Source: Phyllobacterium zundukense (GTDB taxonomy: Bacteria > Pseudomonadota > Alphaproteobacteria > Rhizobiales > Rhizobiaceae). Taken from it: a stretch of 64,000 nt of DNA. Positions 1 to 8,803 of the stretch are shown here, in pieces. The notes beneath the pieces were generated by a model. The model was not told where the DNA came from. It did not search any database and worked only from the letters and a program-made list of their open reading frames with translations. The DNA lies in assembly GCF_002764115.1 (NCBI RefSeq), contig NZ_CP017940.1, positions 594,501 to 658,500 on the forward strand, read 5' to 3'. Every line of letters starts with the position of its first letter. Position 1 is the stretch's first letter. The translations under genes were made by a program, and so were the position numbers.

Positions 1-49
1 ACCCCGAGCGGGAATGGGTGGTCCTCCGAGAGGCGAGGGGAGCAGTTTT

Positions 50-1504
50 ATGGGTAAGGTTACGGGTTTTCTAGAAATCGACCGGCAGGTCGGCAAGTAT
101 CAGCCGGCTTCGGATCGCATCCGGCACTTCCGGGAATTCACCATTCCCATGTCCGATAGCGAGGTAAAGAAGCAGGCGGCGCGCTGCATGGATTGCGGGA
201 TTCCGTTCTGCCACGGGCCGACGGGATGCCCGATCCACAACCAGATTCCGGACTGGAATGATCTCGTTTACAATGACAACTGGGACGAGGCGATCCGCAA
301 CCTGCATTCCACCAACAATTTCCCGGAGTTTACGGGGAGAATTTGCCCGGCACCCTGCGAGGAAGCCTGCACCCTGAATCTTGAAGACGTGCCGGTTTCC
401 ATCAAGACGGTGGAACAGGCGATCGCCGACAAGGCCTATGAAAAGGGTTTCATCATTCCGCAGCCTGCCGCATCCAAGACCGGCAAGAATGTTGCGGTCA
501 TCGGTTCCGGACCCGCAGGTCTCGCCGCAGCACAGCAACTGGGCCGTGCAGGGCACGAAGTCCACGTATACGAACGCGAGAGTCGTCCCGGCGGATTGCT
601 GCGCTATGGTATCCCCGATTTCAAGATGGAGAAGCACTTCATCGACCGCCGCGTTGCCCAGATGGAAGGCGAAGGCGTAACGTTCTTCTGCGGGGTCAAT
701 GTCGGAATTGACAAGCCAGTTCAAGAGCTTATCGATAGCTACGACGCCGTGCTCTATTGCGGCGGCGCGGAAACGCCGCGTCCGGCTGGCATCCCCGGCG
801 CCGAACTCGAGGGCGTGCATGATGCGATGCATTACCTGGTGCAGCAGAACCGCCGTATCGGTCGCGAGAACATCGACTCCGTCGCTTGGCCGAGCGATCC
901 GATCGTCGCCTCTGGAAAGCACATCGTGGTTGTGGGCGGTGGCGATACTGCATCCGACTGCGTCGGTACGGCGTTCCGCCAGGGCGCGGTCAAGGTCACT
1001 CAGCTGGATATCCGCCCACAGCCGCCGGAGAAGGAAGACAAGCTGAGCGTATGGCCTTACTGGGCCACGAAGATGCGCACGTCTTCCTCCCAGGCAGAAG
1101 GCGCCGACCGAGAATTCCAGGTGGCAACGCTTGAATTCATTGGCGAAAACGGCACGCTCACCCACGTGAAGTGCTGCGAAGTCGATGAGGCGCGCAGGCC
1201 GATCGCCGGCACGGAATTCTTCATCAAGGCGGATCTCGCTTTCATTGCCATCGGTTTCTCGGGGCCGTTCGAGAACAATATCGTCAAGGAACTTTCCGGT
1301 TCGCTCGATATGCGGGCCGACCGCCGTGGCAACCGTTCGGTTGCAGCCGATGACAAGACTTACCGCACCAGTGTCGACAAGTTCTATACGGCAGGCGACG
1401 TCCGGCGCGGACAGTCCCTGGTGGTATGGGCGATCCGCGAGGGCCGGCAGGCGGCGCATTCGATCGACGCGGCATTGATGGGAACTTCCGTTCTGCCAAG
1501 ATAA
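50..1504 (+). CDS. gltD: Glutamate synthase small (beta) subunit
   Basis: The NADPH-dependent small subunit of glutamate synthase takes electrons from NADPH through FAD and Fe-S centres and passes them to the large subunit GltB, which makes two glutamates from glutamine and 2-oxoglutarate. The 484-residue product has the N-terminal cysteine-rich region (Cys46, 49, 54 and 60, then a second group in CPAPCEEAC). It also has two Rossmann motifs, VIGSGPAGLAAA for FAD near residue 150 and VVVGGGDTASDC for NADPH near residue 300. I chose the ATG at 50, not the upstream ATG at 14, because a GAGGGGAG ribosome site lies just before it and the family sequence starts at MGKVTGF. gltB would be expected just upstream, outside the window. 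A GC-rich hairpin follows the stop codon. Confidence 0.96.
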   Translation: MGKVTGFLEIDRQVGKYQPASDRIRHFREFTIPMSDSEVKKQAARCMDCGIPFCHGPTGCPIHNQIPDWNDLVYNDNWDEAIRNLHSTNNFPEFTGRICPAPCEEACTLNLEDVPVSIKTVEQAIADKAYEKGFIIPQPAASKTGKNVAVIGSGPAGLAAAQQLGRAGHEVHVYERESRPGGLLRYGIPDFKMEKHFIDRRVAQMEGEGVTFFCGVNVGIDKPVQELIDSYDAVLYCGGAETPRPAGIPGAELEGVHDAMHYLVQQNRRIGRENIDSVAWPSDPIVASGKHIVVVGGGDTASDCVGTAFRQGAVKVTQLDIRPQPPEKEDKLSVWPYWATKMRTSSSQAEGADREFQVATLEFIGENGTLTHVKCCEVDEARRPIAGTEFFIKADLAFIAIGFSGPFENNIVKELSGSLDMRADRRGNRSVAADDKTYRTSVDKFYTAGDVRRGQSLVVWAIREGRQAAHSIDAALMGTSVLPR

Positions 1505-1513
1505 GTTTTCAAC

Positions 1514-1540
1514 CCGGCGCACCCAAAACGCCCGCGCCGG
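1514..1540 (+). terminator. Hairpin after gltD
   Basis: CCGGCGC at 1514-1520 pairs with GCGCCGG at 1534-1540 around a 13-base loop, ten bases after the gltD stop codon. There is no clear T-run, so it may act as a processing or stabilising hairpin and not as a simple intrinsic terminator. Confidence 0.5.
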
Positions 1541-1550
1541 TTGAGAATCT

Positions 1551-1577
1551 CATACGAGAATCGCCGATTCTCGTATG
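1551..1577. repeat. 27-bp near-perfect palindrome
   Basis: CATACGAGAATCG (1551-1563) is followed by one base and its exact reverse complement (1565-1577). It lies in the 361-bp gap between gltD and the S10-peptidase gene. It could be a protein-binding site or a second hairpin behind gltD. Confidence 0.6.
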
Positions 1578-1697
1578 GTTTTCGGGTGTTTTTTCTGGAA
1601 TCTGACGATTCCGTCCAAAAAGCGTTCACACACTCGGATTTTATATTGCGAAATGATTGTCGCTTCGCAGCGGCATCTTTGCGAAGATCATCGACTT

Positions 1698-1737
1698 GCA
1701 CCTCCACACCCTGCAACCAATGCGGGTGCGGAGGTGC
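1698..1737. repeat. Long stem-loop upstream of the S10-peptidase gene
   Basis: Two 14-base arms at 1698-1711 and 1724-1737 are complementary except for one G-T pair, with a 12-base loop. The stem sits about 130 bases before the lipoprotein start and could be in its leader. Apart from these hairpins I see no gene between 1505 and 1865. Confidence 0.5.
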
Positions 1738-1865
1738 GGAATTTGCCTAAAAAACAATCTTCAGTCTTTCGGGATAAAATAATAGGCAATTTGCTACTTT
1801 CGGCTAATTGACCTTGCCGCTCACAATTGCGCATAGGACGTCCTTTGCGAATTTTGAGAGCACTA

Positions 1866-4337
1866 ATGATTTTCAGACTTTTGTTGTTAGTGGCCCTTTT
1901 GGGCCTCTCGGCCTGCAACGGCTCGGATAGCAAATCACCTCAGACCGATGCGGATACATCGGACAGCACTTTCGCCGATTTGGCCACGGCAAAAGGCGAG
2001 CTTGTCAAGGTCAACGCCGCGGTTTCGGCCGCTGAGCAGAAGCGGGTTCAGCTCGAGGCCGAACGGGTGGCCGCGCAAAAGGCGCTGGACGATCTGAAGG
2101 CCGCACGGGCAAGCGAAATCGCCGCCGCGCAAAAGGCTTTGGGGGATCTTGCTGTCGAGCTTGAGATCAAGACTGCGGATCTGTTAACGGCGCAGCAGAA
2201 GCTTGACGATCTGACGCGAAAGGATTCGGCCAATCCGGGTTCGATCAAGGAGGCGGAGGCGAAACTCAAAAAAGCCGAGGACGATCTTGCCATTCTCAAT
2301 GGGGACGCAAACAAGCCCGGTTCGATCGCAGAGGCGCGGAAAATACTGGATGATCTCACCCGTACCGACAAGGACAATCCGGGCGAGATCGCAGTAGCGC
2401 AGAAACTGCTCGCAGACATCAATGCGAAGATCGCCGCCCTCGGCAAGGCGTCGAAACTGGTGGTGGACGGCAAGCCGCTAGACGCCGCCAATCTGCTCAA
2501 GGATGCGGGGCTCACCCAGGAAGCAATCGATCTGCTGAAGAACGCCGCTCTCTTCAAGGAAGCGGCCGTCATGCTTACGGCGGATGGAAAGCTGCAAGAG
2601 GGCGTCAAATTGCTCATGGATACCGGCCTGCACAAGGAAGCAGCGGATATGCTGGCCAAAGCAGGCAAGCCCAAGGAAGGGGCGGAGCTGTTGAAAACCG
2701 CTGGCCTCAAGCAGGAAGCGGCGGACATGCTCAAGTCTGCGGGGCTGGACGAAGACGCCTATAAGCTCTTTGCGCCTGAAGATTACAAACTTGACGACAA
2801 AACGAAATACAATGCGGCTGATATCGGGCAACTTCCCAAGGCCGTCGATGAAGCACCGGCGGTCAAGCGCCACAAGATGACATTTGCCGATTCGAGCAAG
2901 ACGCCCTTCTGGTATACGGCAAGTGCCGGCCATCTCACCGCCTATGACAACAATTTGACCATGAAGGGCGCGAAGGCTTCCATTTTCTACACGGCCTATA
3001 CGCGGGACGATTTGCCAAAGGAAAACCGGCCGGTAACGTTTTTCTTCAATGGCGGGCCGGGAGAAGCATCGATCTGGCTGCATATGGGCGGCTTTGCTCC
3101 CAAATATGTACAGACAAATGAGCCCATCGTGCCTGCTGGTGCAGAGACCAAAACGCCAAGGTACAAGTTGCTCGACGATGAAGAGACATTGCTGGACAAG
3201 TCGGATCTGGTTTTCGTTGATCCGGTGGGCACCGGCTACTCGCAAGCCATAAAGCCTCATACGAACAAGAGTTTTTGGGGGACGGACGTGGATTCAAAAA
3301 TCCTGCGCGATTTCATTGTGCGCTATACCAATGTAAACAATCGCCAGAGTTCGCCGAAATATCTCTATGGCGAGTCCTATGGCGGCTTCAGGGCACCGAT
3401 CGTCGCTAAATTACTGACAGATGCCGGGACGAGTGTTTACGAGGCCGATACGTCCGGCAGGAAAACCGTTGTGCTTACGGGTTTTGTCCTGCATTCGCCA
3501 ATTTTGGATTACAGGACAAATTGTAGTGCCAGCACGGCCGGTTATTGTGCGGGACTATTGCCAACCTATGCGATGACGGCGGATTTTTTTCGTCCTGTCA
3601 ACAAACGCCAAACACTCCCTATTGCGGACTATGCCCAGAGCTTGCGAAACTTTGTCAGGGATACGCACAAGCCGAATGTCGATACATATCTAAGATCATC
3701 GAAAGACTGGACGGCCTACAAAGCCACAGCGCCTGGGCTGGCATATTTGAGCAGTCTTCAAACCTATGCGGATGTCCCCGTAACAAAATGGGCAAATAAT
3801 CCCAATATGAAGCCCGACGACATCATGGGTGTGTTGAAGCCCGGTTATACATATAACGTCTACGATGCTCGTATGACCATTTCGAACCGTTCATTCATAT
3901 CACCTACAACAGGGGAGCCACCCTATCACTTCAGCTATATTGAAGATGATGGGATAAAGGAGCTGTTCAAGGATTTCCGGCCCGATTTCCTCAATTATTC
4001 CAACACTTCCTACTATACGGCATCCGCCTCGGTAACCAGTGTGGGATGGGTAGGCTCTTGGGATTGGGGCGCTGGCAGGGACGGCAACCCCTCGAAAGTG
4101 CAAACACACGCCCTGGATGATTTGACCCGGGCCTTGACCAACAATCCAGAGCTCAAAGTGCTTTCGGTGCATGGATATTACGACACTGTCACGCCATTTT
4201 ATCAGACCGAACTTGATCTGGCAGGGATAGATCTGTCAGAGCGCATTCAGGTGAAATCCTTTGAGGCGGGGCACATGATCTATTATTCAAATGCAGCACG
4301 AGCTCCCCTGCGGGACGAGTTGGTCAAAGTTCTATGA
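1866..4337 (+). CDS. Lipoprotein: coiled coil, 13-residue helical repeats and S10 serine carboxypeptidase domain
   Basis: The C-terminal ~500 residues are a serine carboxypeptidase-like (peptidase S10) domain. It has the oxyanion motif FFNGGPGEAS, the nucleophile Ser504 in YGESYGG, Asp773 in YYDTVTP and His803 in EAGHM, so the triad is complete. The 823-residue product starts with a signal sequence ending in LSAC, a lipobox with Cys17, so the mature protein is probably membrane anchored outside the cytoplasm. Residues ~35-195 are Ala/Lys/Glu-rich coiled coil. Residues 202-305 are eight tandem 13-residue units of the form G-x-x-x-E-A-x-x-L-L-x-x-A. The ATG at 1866 was preferred over a TTG at 1827 because it puts a standard signal peptide at the N terminus. 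S10 enzymes are uncommon in bacteria, and the N-terminal scaffold is unusual. Substrate unknown. Confidence 0.85.
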   Translation: MIFRLLLLVALLGLSACNGSDSKSPQTDADTSDSTFADLATAKGELVKVNAAVSAAEQKRVQLEAERVAAQKALDDLKAARASEIAAAQKALGDLAVELEIKTADLLTAQQKLDDLTRKDSANPGSIKEAEAKLKKAEDDLAILNGDANKPGSIAEARKILDDLTRTDKDNPGEIAVAQKLLADINAKIAALGKASKLVVDGKPLDAANLLKDAGLTQEAIDLLKNAALFKEAAVMLTADGKLQEGVKLLMDTGLHKEAADMLAKAGKPKEGAELLKTAGLKQEAADMLKSAGLDEDAYKLFAPEDYKLDDKTKYNAADIGQLPKAVDEAPAVKRHKMTFADSSKTPFWYTASAGHLTAYDNNLTMKGAKASIFYTAYTRDDLPKENRPVTFFFNGGPGEASIWLHMGGFAPKYVQTNEPIVPAGAETKTPRYKLLDDEETLLDKSDLVFVDPVGTGYSQAIKPHTNKSFWGTDVDSKILRDFIVRYTNVNNRQSSPKYLYGESYGGFRAPIVAKLLTDAGTSVYEADTSGRKTVVLTGFVLHSPILDYRTNCSASTAGYCAGLLPTYAMTADFFRPVNKRQTLPIADYAQSLRNFVRDTHKPNVDTYLRSSKDWTAYKATAPGLAYLSSLQTYADVPVTKWANNPNMKPDDIMGVLKPGYTYNVYDARMTISNRSFISPTTGEPPYHFSYIEDDGIKELFKDFRPDFLNYSNTSYYTASASVTSVGWVGSWDWGAGRDGNPSKVQTHALDDLTRALTNNPELKVLSVHGYYDTVTPFYQTELDLAGIDLSERIQVKSFEAGHMIYYSNAARAPLRDELVKVL

Positions 4338-4394
4338 TGCGCCGCCCTATTCGCCGCCTGCGACGTCCCCTATGGTTGTGAACTAGGATAAACC

Positions 4395-4841
4395 ATGAAA
4401 CATTCTCACCAATTGCTGGTCATGTTCGCTTTCGTGGTCGCCTTGACAGGTGCGGCATTTGACCTTGCAGACGCCATGCCGCGTTCTCCCACTCTACATC
4501 AGCAGATTATCGTGAAAGCCAAAGATCGTATGGGCTTTCCCCCACCGGATCCTGCCGGAACGGTGAGCACGCCTCTGACGCGTGAATCCGTGCAGGCGGA
4601 AATGGATGCCGAACTCAAAGCCAAGTTTGATGAGGCCACCAAACATTCAAACCAGATGCTCACAGAAAAAGGGGCAGTCGATGCCGGCTGGGGCTTCCTC
4701 GCCGATCATTTTGCCGAAATCGATAGGGATCGCGATGGCTATCTGCGATTTGAAGAAGTATCGGTTTTTATGGATGCACGTTCGCCCTTGCAGAAGGCCA
4801 CAGCAAAAAGCGGCGGGAAGCCGGTTCAAATCGTTGAGTGA
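4395..4841 (+). CDS. Secreted small EF-hand protein
   Basis: This 148-residue protein starts with a cleavable signal peptide (hydrophobic stretch about residues 7-22). Near the C terminus it carries one clear EF-hand calcium loop: Asp110, Asp112 and Asp114 followed by Gly115, with Glu121 at position 12. The rest is charged and helical, with no catalytic motif seen. It lies 57 bases after the S10-peptidase lipoprotein on the same strand, so co-transcription is plausible. A periplasmic calcium-binding or calcium-sensing role is inference from the motif alone. Confidence 0.7.
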   Translation: MKHSHQLLVMFAFVVALTGAAFDLADAMPRSPTLHQQIIVKAKDRMGFPPPDPAGTVSTPLTRESVQAEMDAELKAKFDEATKHSNQMLTEKGAVDAGWGFLADHFAEIDRDRDGYLRFEEVSVFMDARSPLQKATAKSGGKPVQIVE

Positions 4842-4843
4842 AA

Positions 4844-4863
4844 CGCGGCTTTTCAGGGCCGCG
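4844..4863. terminator. Hairpin between convergent genes
   Basis: CGCGGC (4844-4849) and GCCGCG (4858-4863) form a six-pair stem between the convergent EF-hand and DUF459 genes and overlap the 3' end of the latter. There is no T-run on either side, so termination is a tentative call. Confidence 0.3.
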
Positions 4864-6076
4864 ATTGCTTTGGCCAGGAGTAATCGTTGACACGGCCGGG
4901 CTGGCTGTCCGGCGCAATCCCGTCGATGACGAGCCGGTCCCGTGCAGATTTGTCCGCGACGGGCGAAGGCCGGGGCGCGGCGCCGAGAAGGTCGGTACCA
5001 CCGTCCAGCTCAGGATCGTTGAGGCTGATCGGCGCCAGCCGGTCGACCTTCACCGGGGCCTGCGGTGTGTCGGGCAGGGCCTGCACGGGCGCACCGGGCT
5101 TGATTGCAGCAATGTCCGGCGAAGTTGCATTGCCGAGCATCTGGCGCAGCGGCTTTTCGACATAGAAGGCGAGCTTGCGCTTGCCGGCGAGGGTCAGGCC
5201 TATGCCATCATTGTTGCGCAGTCGCGCCGTCTGGCCGGAAATGTCAAATCCCGACAAGGTGAAATTGCCGCTCTGGTCGACAAAGCCGTCCCAGACATCG
5301 ACAAACTTGCCGTCCGCCTTTTCCGCCGCGTTGCGATAGAACTCGTTGAAGGCCAGCACGTCGTTGGTGATGCTTTTCGGCTTGAAGGCCGGTTGACCCA
5401 CCCAAACCACCGGATGGCCGGTCTTTTTGACCGCCTCCAGAAAGGCATTGATGCGCGTCTGATATTCCTTGGTCCATTCGTCGCTCAGCAATGTCTGGCC
5501 GCCGGAAAACTGCTGGCGGTCATTGGCGCCGATCATGATCACGACGATTTCCGGTTTTTCCGTCTCGATCATACTGCCGATCGATGCCGGCCAGTCGTGG
5601 TGATCATTGCGCACAAAGCCAGAGGAACCATCAGCCTTGTCGACGATACGCACACCTGGCGAATCGATGAACGCGGCATCGAGGCCTTCCGCCAGATTGC
5701 CAGCCATGAAGTCGCCGACAACGAGGACGGTCTTTGCATCGGGCAATTTGACCGGAATGGCGGGTTGTTGAGCAATTGCCGCGGATTCCGGCGAAGTCCT
5801 GCTCGGAACAGCAGGACGGGGACGGCTTGCCCGCTTTATGGACCGGTTCTTGGCGGGCGGGCGGACTCGTCGTCTGCCATCGTCAATGAGCCTGTCCGTC
5901 GGTTCGCGATAGACCTCGCGCGGCCCGAACAGCATATCGAGGATCGTTCGTGCCGAGGCGGTTTCGACAAAGACAATGCTGCCTGCAAGGCCAAGAGCCA
6001 AGGATAGGAGTAGGGGCGAGAAAGGCGAGGAGTGTCTGCCCATATATTCCGCGCGATAGAATCGATTGCAATCCAT
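4853..6076 (-). CDS. DUF459 SGNH-hydrolase-like envelope protein, probably lacking catalytic residues
   Basis: The 407-residue protein has an N-terminal hydrophobic segment (about residues 20-40), a proline/arginine-rich linker, and an SGNH-fold domain from about residue 115. The block III motif GAND is present (183-186). At the block I position, where SGNH enzymes carry GDS, this protein reads GDF (Phe123). At the final D-x-x-H it reads DGIG (Asp290, Gly293), so the usual Ser and His are both absent. DUF459 proteins in rhizobia are thought to act in the periplasm, possibly on envelope polysaccharide acyl groups; here the domain may be non-catalytic. The first ATG (6076) has a fair AGGAC ribosome site; Met12 is an alternative start. 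Confidence 0.75.
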   Translation of the reverse strand: MDCNRFYRAEYMGRHSSPFSPLLLSLALGLAGSIVFVETASARTILDMLFGPREVYREPTDRLIDDGRRRVRPPAKNRSIKRASRPRPAVPSRTSPESAAIAQQPAIPVKLPDAKTVLVVGDFMAGNLAEGLDAAFIDSPGVRIVDKADGSSGFVRNDHHDWPASIGSMIETEKPEIVVIMIGANDRQQFSGGQTLLSDEWTKEYQTRINAFLEAVKKTGHPVVWVGQPAFKPKSITNDVLAFNEFYRNAAEKADGKFVDVWDGFVDQSGNFTLSGFDISGQTARLRNNDGIGLTLAGKRKLAFYVEKPLRQMLGNATSPDIAAIKPGAPVQALPDTPQAPVKVDRLAPISLNDPELDGGTDLLGAAPRPSPVADKSARDRLVIDGIAPDSQPGRVNDYSWPKQSRP

Positions 6077-6118
6077 GCGTTTGTCCTGTGACCCCGATTT
6101 GCGCCGACAACGGAAGCA

Positions 6119-6294
6119 TATCTCCCCCCTTGTGGGGGAGAAAGGATTTACTTGGATTTAGCCTCTTTGCTAAATCCTTAGAAAATCCAAGAGAGGGGAT
6201 TTACAAATCATCAATATCCCCTCTCTTGCGATTTCTAGCACTTAGCAAGGATGCTGAAATCGCTTTCTCTCCCGCAAGGGGAGAGATAATCGGC
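6119..6294. repeat. Dispersed ~175-bp structured intergenic repeat, copy 1
   Basis: This segment matches 61538-61712 closely along its length. Outer GC palindromes flank three internal stems: GGATTTAGC/GCTAAATCC (6154-6162 with 6169-6177), CAAGAGAGGGGAT and its exact complement (6188-6200 with 6216-6228), and GATTTCTAGCA with TGCTGAAATC. It fills the gap between two genes and looks non-coding. The architecture resembles mosaic palindromic elements such as RIME of rhizobia, but identity with a named family cannot be shown here. Confidence 0.85.
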
Positions 6295-6306
6295 ATCAGC
6301 CGTTGA

Positions 6307-7530
6307 CTACTTCTTCCGGATGACGGTCAGCACTTCCTTGCTTGGATGACCGTCCGGATCGAGGCCCATCTGCTTCTGGAATGCCTGGATGGCATCCCTG
6401 GAGCTGGTACCGATTTTTCCGTCTACCTTCCCATCATAATAGCCGAGTTCGCGCAAATGCGACTGCAATTCTTCGCGTTCTTTCATTGTAATCGGCGTGA
6501 AGGGGCGATTCCAGTCCTGCCGCAGGCCTGTGGAGCCTGCAATCTGATCGGCCAGAAGACCAACGCCAAGCGCGTATTTGTCGGCATTGTTGTAGTTCTT
6601 CAGCACGAAGAAATTCCGCGTCATCAGGAAAGTCGGGCCGTTGCGGCCATCCGGAACTTTCAACGTGGCCTTCTCGCTGCCATGCGGAAAGGCCTTGCCA
6701 TTGGCACGAACGACCCCAAGACTTTGCCACTCTGCAATTGTCCGCGAACCGCCAGGGAACTTGCGTCCGGCGGGCAGAACCACCTCATAACCCCAGGTTC
6801 GGCCAGACTGCCAGCCGTTCTTGCGCAGGAGATTGGCGGCGGTTGCCAGTGCATCGGGTACCGAGTTCCAGATATCGCGCTTGCCATTGCCGTCCATATC
6901 GACGGCATAGGCCAGATAGCTGGTAGGAATGAACTGGGTGTGGCCAAGCGCACCCGCCCAGGACCCGGTCAGGTGGCTGCGGTCGATATCGCCGGTCTGC
7001 AGGATCTTCATGGCAGCAATCAGCTGGGTGCGGGCATATTTCGCCCGGCGCTGATCGGCATAGGCGAGGGTTGCGAGCGAGCGCACCGCATCACGCATGA
7101 CATCGTCGCGCTTCATGATCTCGCCGAAATTGGTTTCCATCGACCAGATAGCCAGAAGGATATTGCGGTCGACGCCGTAGGATTTTTCGATCGCACCGAG
7201 CCAGCGGCTATATTTGCGCGCCATCTCCCGGCCCGTGGTAATCGATTGCTCGTTGACGCGGTTGTCAAGATAACCCCAGACAGGCTCCGTGAATTCCGGC
7301 TGGAACCGGGCTTTCTGCAGAACTTCCGGATCGATCTCGGTCACGCCGGCAAAGGCCCGGTTATAGGTGGAGGCCGAGATACCGCTGTTCATAGCCGTCC
7401 CGCGGAAATCTGCTATCCAGGCCTGGAACTTCGCATCGGCAGCGGCATTGCTGATGGTGCCGGCAAGGCTAAGGCCCGCTGCTGCCGCAAGCATCAAAAT
7501 GCGCCTGGCGAAAGCCGATGAACTCATCAT
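6307..7530 (-). CDS. Lytic murein transglycosylase (MltB/SLT-2 type) with peptidoglycan-binding domain
   Basis: The enzyme cleaves the beta-1,4 bond between N-acetylmuramic acid and N-acetylglucosamine in peptidoglycan, leaving a 1,6-anhydro end. The 407-residue protein has a signal peptide, an MltB-type domain with the catalytic glutamate in WSMETNFGE (Glu132), and a C-terminal PG_binding_1 domain with LRELGYYDGKVDG. No lipobox cysteine is present, so it is predicted to be soluble in the periplasm. I chose the ATG at 7530 over the longer frame (7572) because GAGGAG lies eight bases upstream and the signal peptide then starts correctly. It stands alone on the minus strand. Confidence 0.92.
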   Translation of the reverse strand: MMSSSAFARRILMLAAAAGLSLAGTISNAAADAKFQAWIADFRGTAMNSGISASTYNRAFAGVTEIDPEVLQKARFQPEFTEPVWGYLDNRVNEQSITTGREMARKYSRWLGAIEKSYGVDRNILLAIWSMETNFGEIMKRDDVMRDAVRSLATLAYADQRRAKYARTQLIAAMKILQTGDIDRSHLTGSWAGALGHTQFIPTSYLAYAVDMDGNGKRDIWNSVPDALATAANLLRKNGWQSGRTWGYEVVLPAGRKFPGGSRTIAEWQSLGVVRANGKAFPHGSEKATLKVPDGRNGPTFLMTRNFFVLKNYNNADKYALGVGLLADQIAGSTGLRQDWNRPFTPITMKEREELQSHLRELGYYDGKVDGKIGTSSRDAIQAFQKQMGLDPDGHPSKEVLTVIRKK

Positions 7531-7864
7531 TCTGTTTTCTCCTCGAACTGTGTTGCCACATTTTTGGGTCAAACGCTAAATTACACACCTCAAAGTTAGG
7601 AATTGGTTTACCATGCACGGTCAAACGAGAGTCATTTGGCTACATTAACAGTGGCAATGAATATTTATTTTACAGTCGCATGCATTTTGGGTTTTTGAAA
7701 CGAAATTGTCTAGCGCGCAGCCATGGGCTCTGACCCAAAGTTTCGAACCAATTTTGTAGAGGATTGTACGCAAATTTGAAGTGTTATTGTGCGCTTGTGC
7801 ATCCAATAGAGCTTATGCCACAGTAATAAGTAATAATAATTGCATGCAACACCATGAGGTAATA
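7531..7864. other. Intergenic region between divergent genes
   Basis: This 334-bp AT-richer gap separates the transglycosylase gene from galU and must hold both promoters. I could not assign -35/-10 elements confidently, and I see no ORF, hairpin or repeat worth calling. Confidence 0.4.
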
Positions 7865-8767
7865 ATGACCACGAGCAAGAAAATCCGTAAGGCCGTCTTT
7901 CCAGTTGCGGGTTTTGGCACCCGCGTTCTTCCCGCCACCAAGTCCATTCCGAAGGAAATGCTGACCGTCGTCGATAAACCGGTCATCCAATATGTGGTGG
8001 ACGAGGCGCGTGAAGCCGGTATCGAGCATTTCATTTTCGTAACGGGCCGCAACAAGGCGGTCATCGAGGATTATTTCGACGCCCAGTACGAGCTTTACGC
8101 CACCCTTGCCGAGCGTGGCAAAACCGGGATTCTGGAAGAATTGCAGGGCATCCAGCCCGGCCCGGGAACGACCAGTTTTACCCGTCAGCAGGTGCCGATG
8201 GGTCTGGGGCATGCGGTCTGGTGCGCCCGGGATATCGTCGGTGACGAGCCCTTTGCGCTGCTGTTGCCGGACATGATCATGCAGCCGGAAGGGAACGGCT
8301 GCCTTGCCGACATGGTCGAGCTCTACAATCAGTCGGGCGGCAATGTGATCGCCGTGCAGGAATGCGATCCGGCCGAGACGCACAAATACGGCATTGTCGG
8401 CCAGGGCAAACCTGTCGGCAAGGGTTTCGAGCTGACGGAAATGGTCGAAAAGCCCGCCAAGGGCACGGCGCCTTCCAACCTCTACATTAATGGCCGCTAT
8501 ATTCTGCAGCCGGAGATTTTCGACATTCTCGAGCATCAGGAACGCGGCGCCGGCAATGAAATCCAGCTGACCGATGCGATGCTGAAGCTGACGAAAGAGC
8601 AGGATTTCTTTGGCTACCACTTCAAGGGCCGGACCTATGATACCGGCTCCAAGGAAGGCTTTGTCGAAGCCAATGTGGCCTTTGCCCTGTGGCGCAATGA
8701 CATCCGCAATGGTGTTATCGACAATATCGGTAATATGCTGAAGACGATCCAGCCCAAGAAGGGGTGA
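7865..8767 (+). CDS. galU: UTP-glucose-1-phosphate uridylyltransferase
   Basis: The enzyme makes UDP-glucose from UTP and glucose-1-phosphate, the precursor for exopolysaccharide, cyclic glucan and LPS sugars. In rhizobia the same enzyme is called ExoN. The 300-residue protein has the nucleotidyltransferase signature [20 protein letters not shown] near residue 10 followed by [11 protein letters not shown]. Its length is normal for the family. The ATG at 7865 is preceded by GAGGT; the 28-residue upstream extension (from 7781) has no family character. The gene is monocistronic and converges on the beta-barrel gene. Confidence 0.95.
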   Translation: MTTSKKIRKAVFPVAGFGTRVLPATKSIPKEMLTVVDKPVIQYVVDEAREAGIEHFIFVTGRNKAVIEDYFDAQYELYATLAERGKTGILEELQGIQPGPGTTSFTRQQVPMGLGHAVWCARDIVGDEPFALLLPDMIMQPEGNGCLADMVELYNQSGGNVIAVQECDPAETHKYGIVGQGKPVGKGFELTEMVEKPAKGTAPSNLYINGRYILQPEIFDILEHQERGAGNEIQLTDAMLKLTKEQDFFGYHFKGRTYDTGSKEGFVEANVAFALWRNDIRNGVIDNIGNMLKTIQPKKG

Positions 8768-8779
8768 ACCGACACCGAA

Positions 8780-8800
8780 CCCTCCCCCTCGTGGGGAGGG
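8780..8800. repeat. Short GC-rich palindrome (CCCTCCCC family)
   Basis: CCCTCCCC and GGGGAGGG face each other across five bases between the stop codons of galU and the convergent beta-barrel gene. The same core recurs near 14834, 25739, 25860, 29050, 31064 and 31169. It may double as a bidirectional terminator. Confidence 0.6.
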
Positions 8801-8803
8801 AAC

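Noticed and set aside
71..1522. 483-residue open frame antisense to gltD
   Set aside because: Same reason: it follows the codon pattern of gltD on the other strand.
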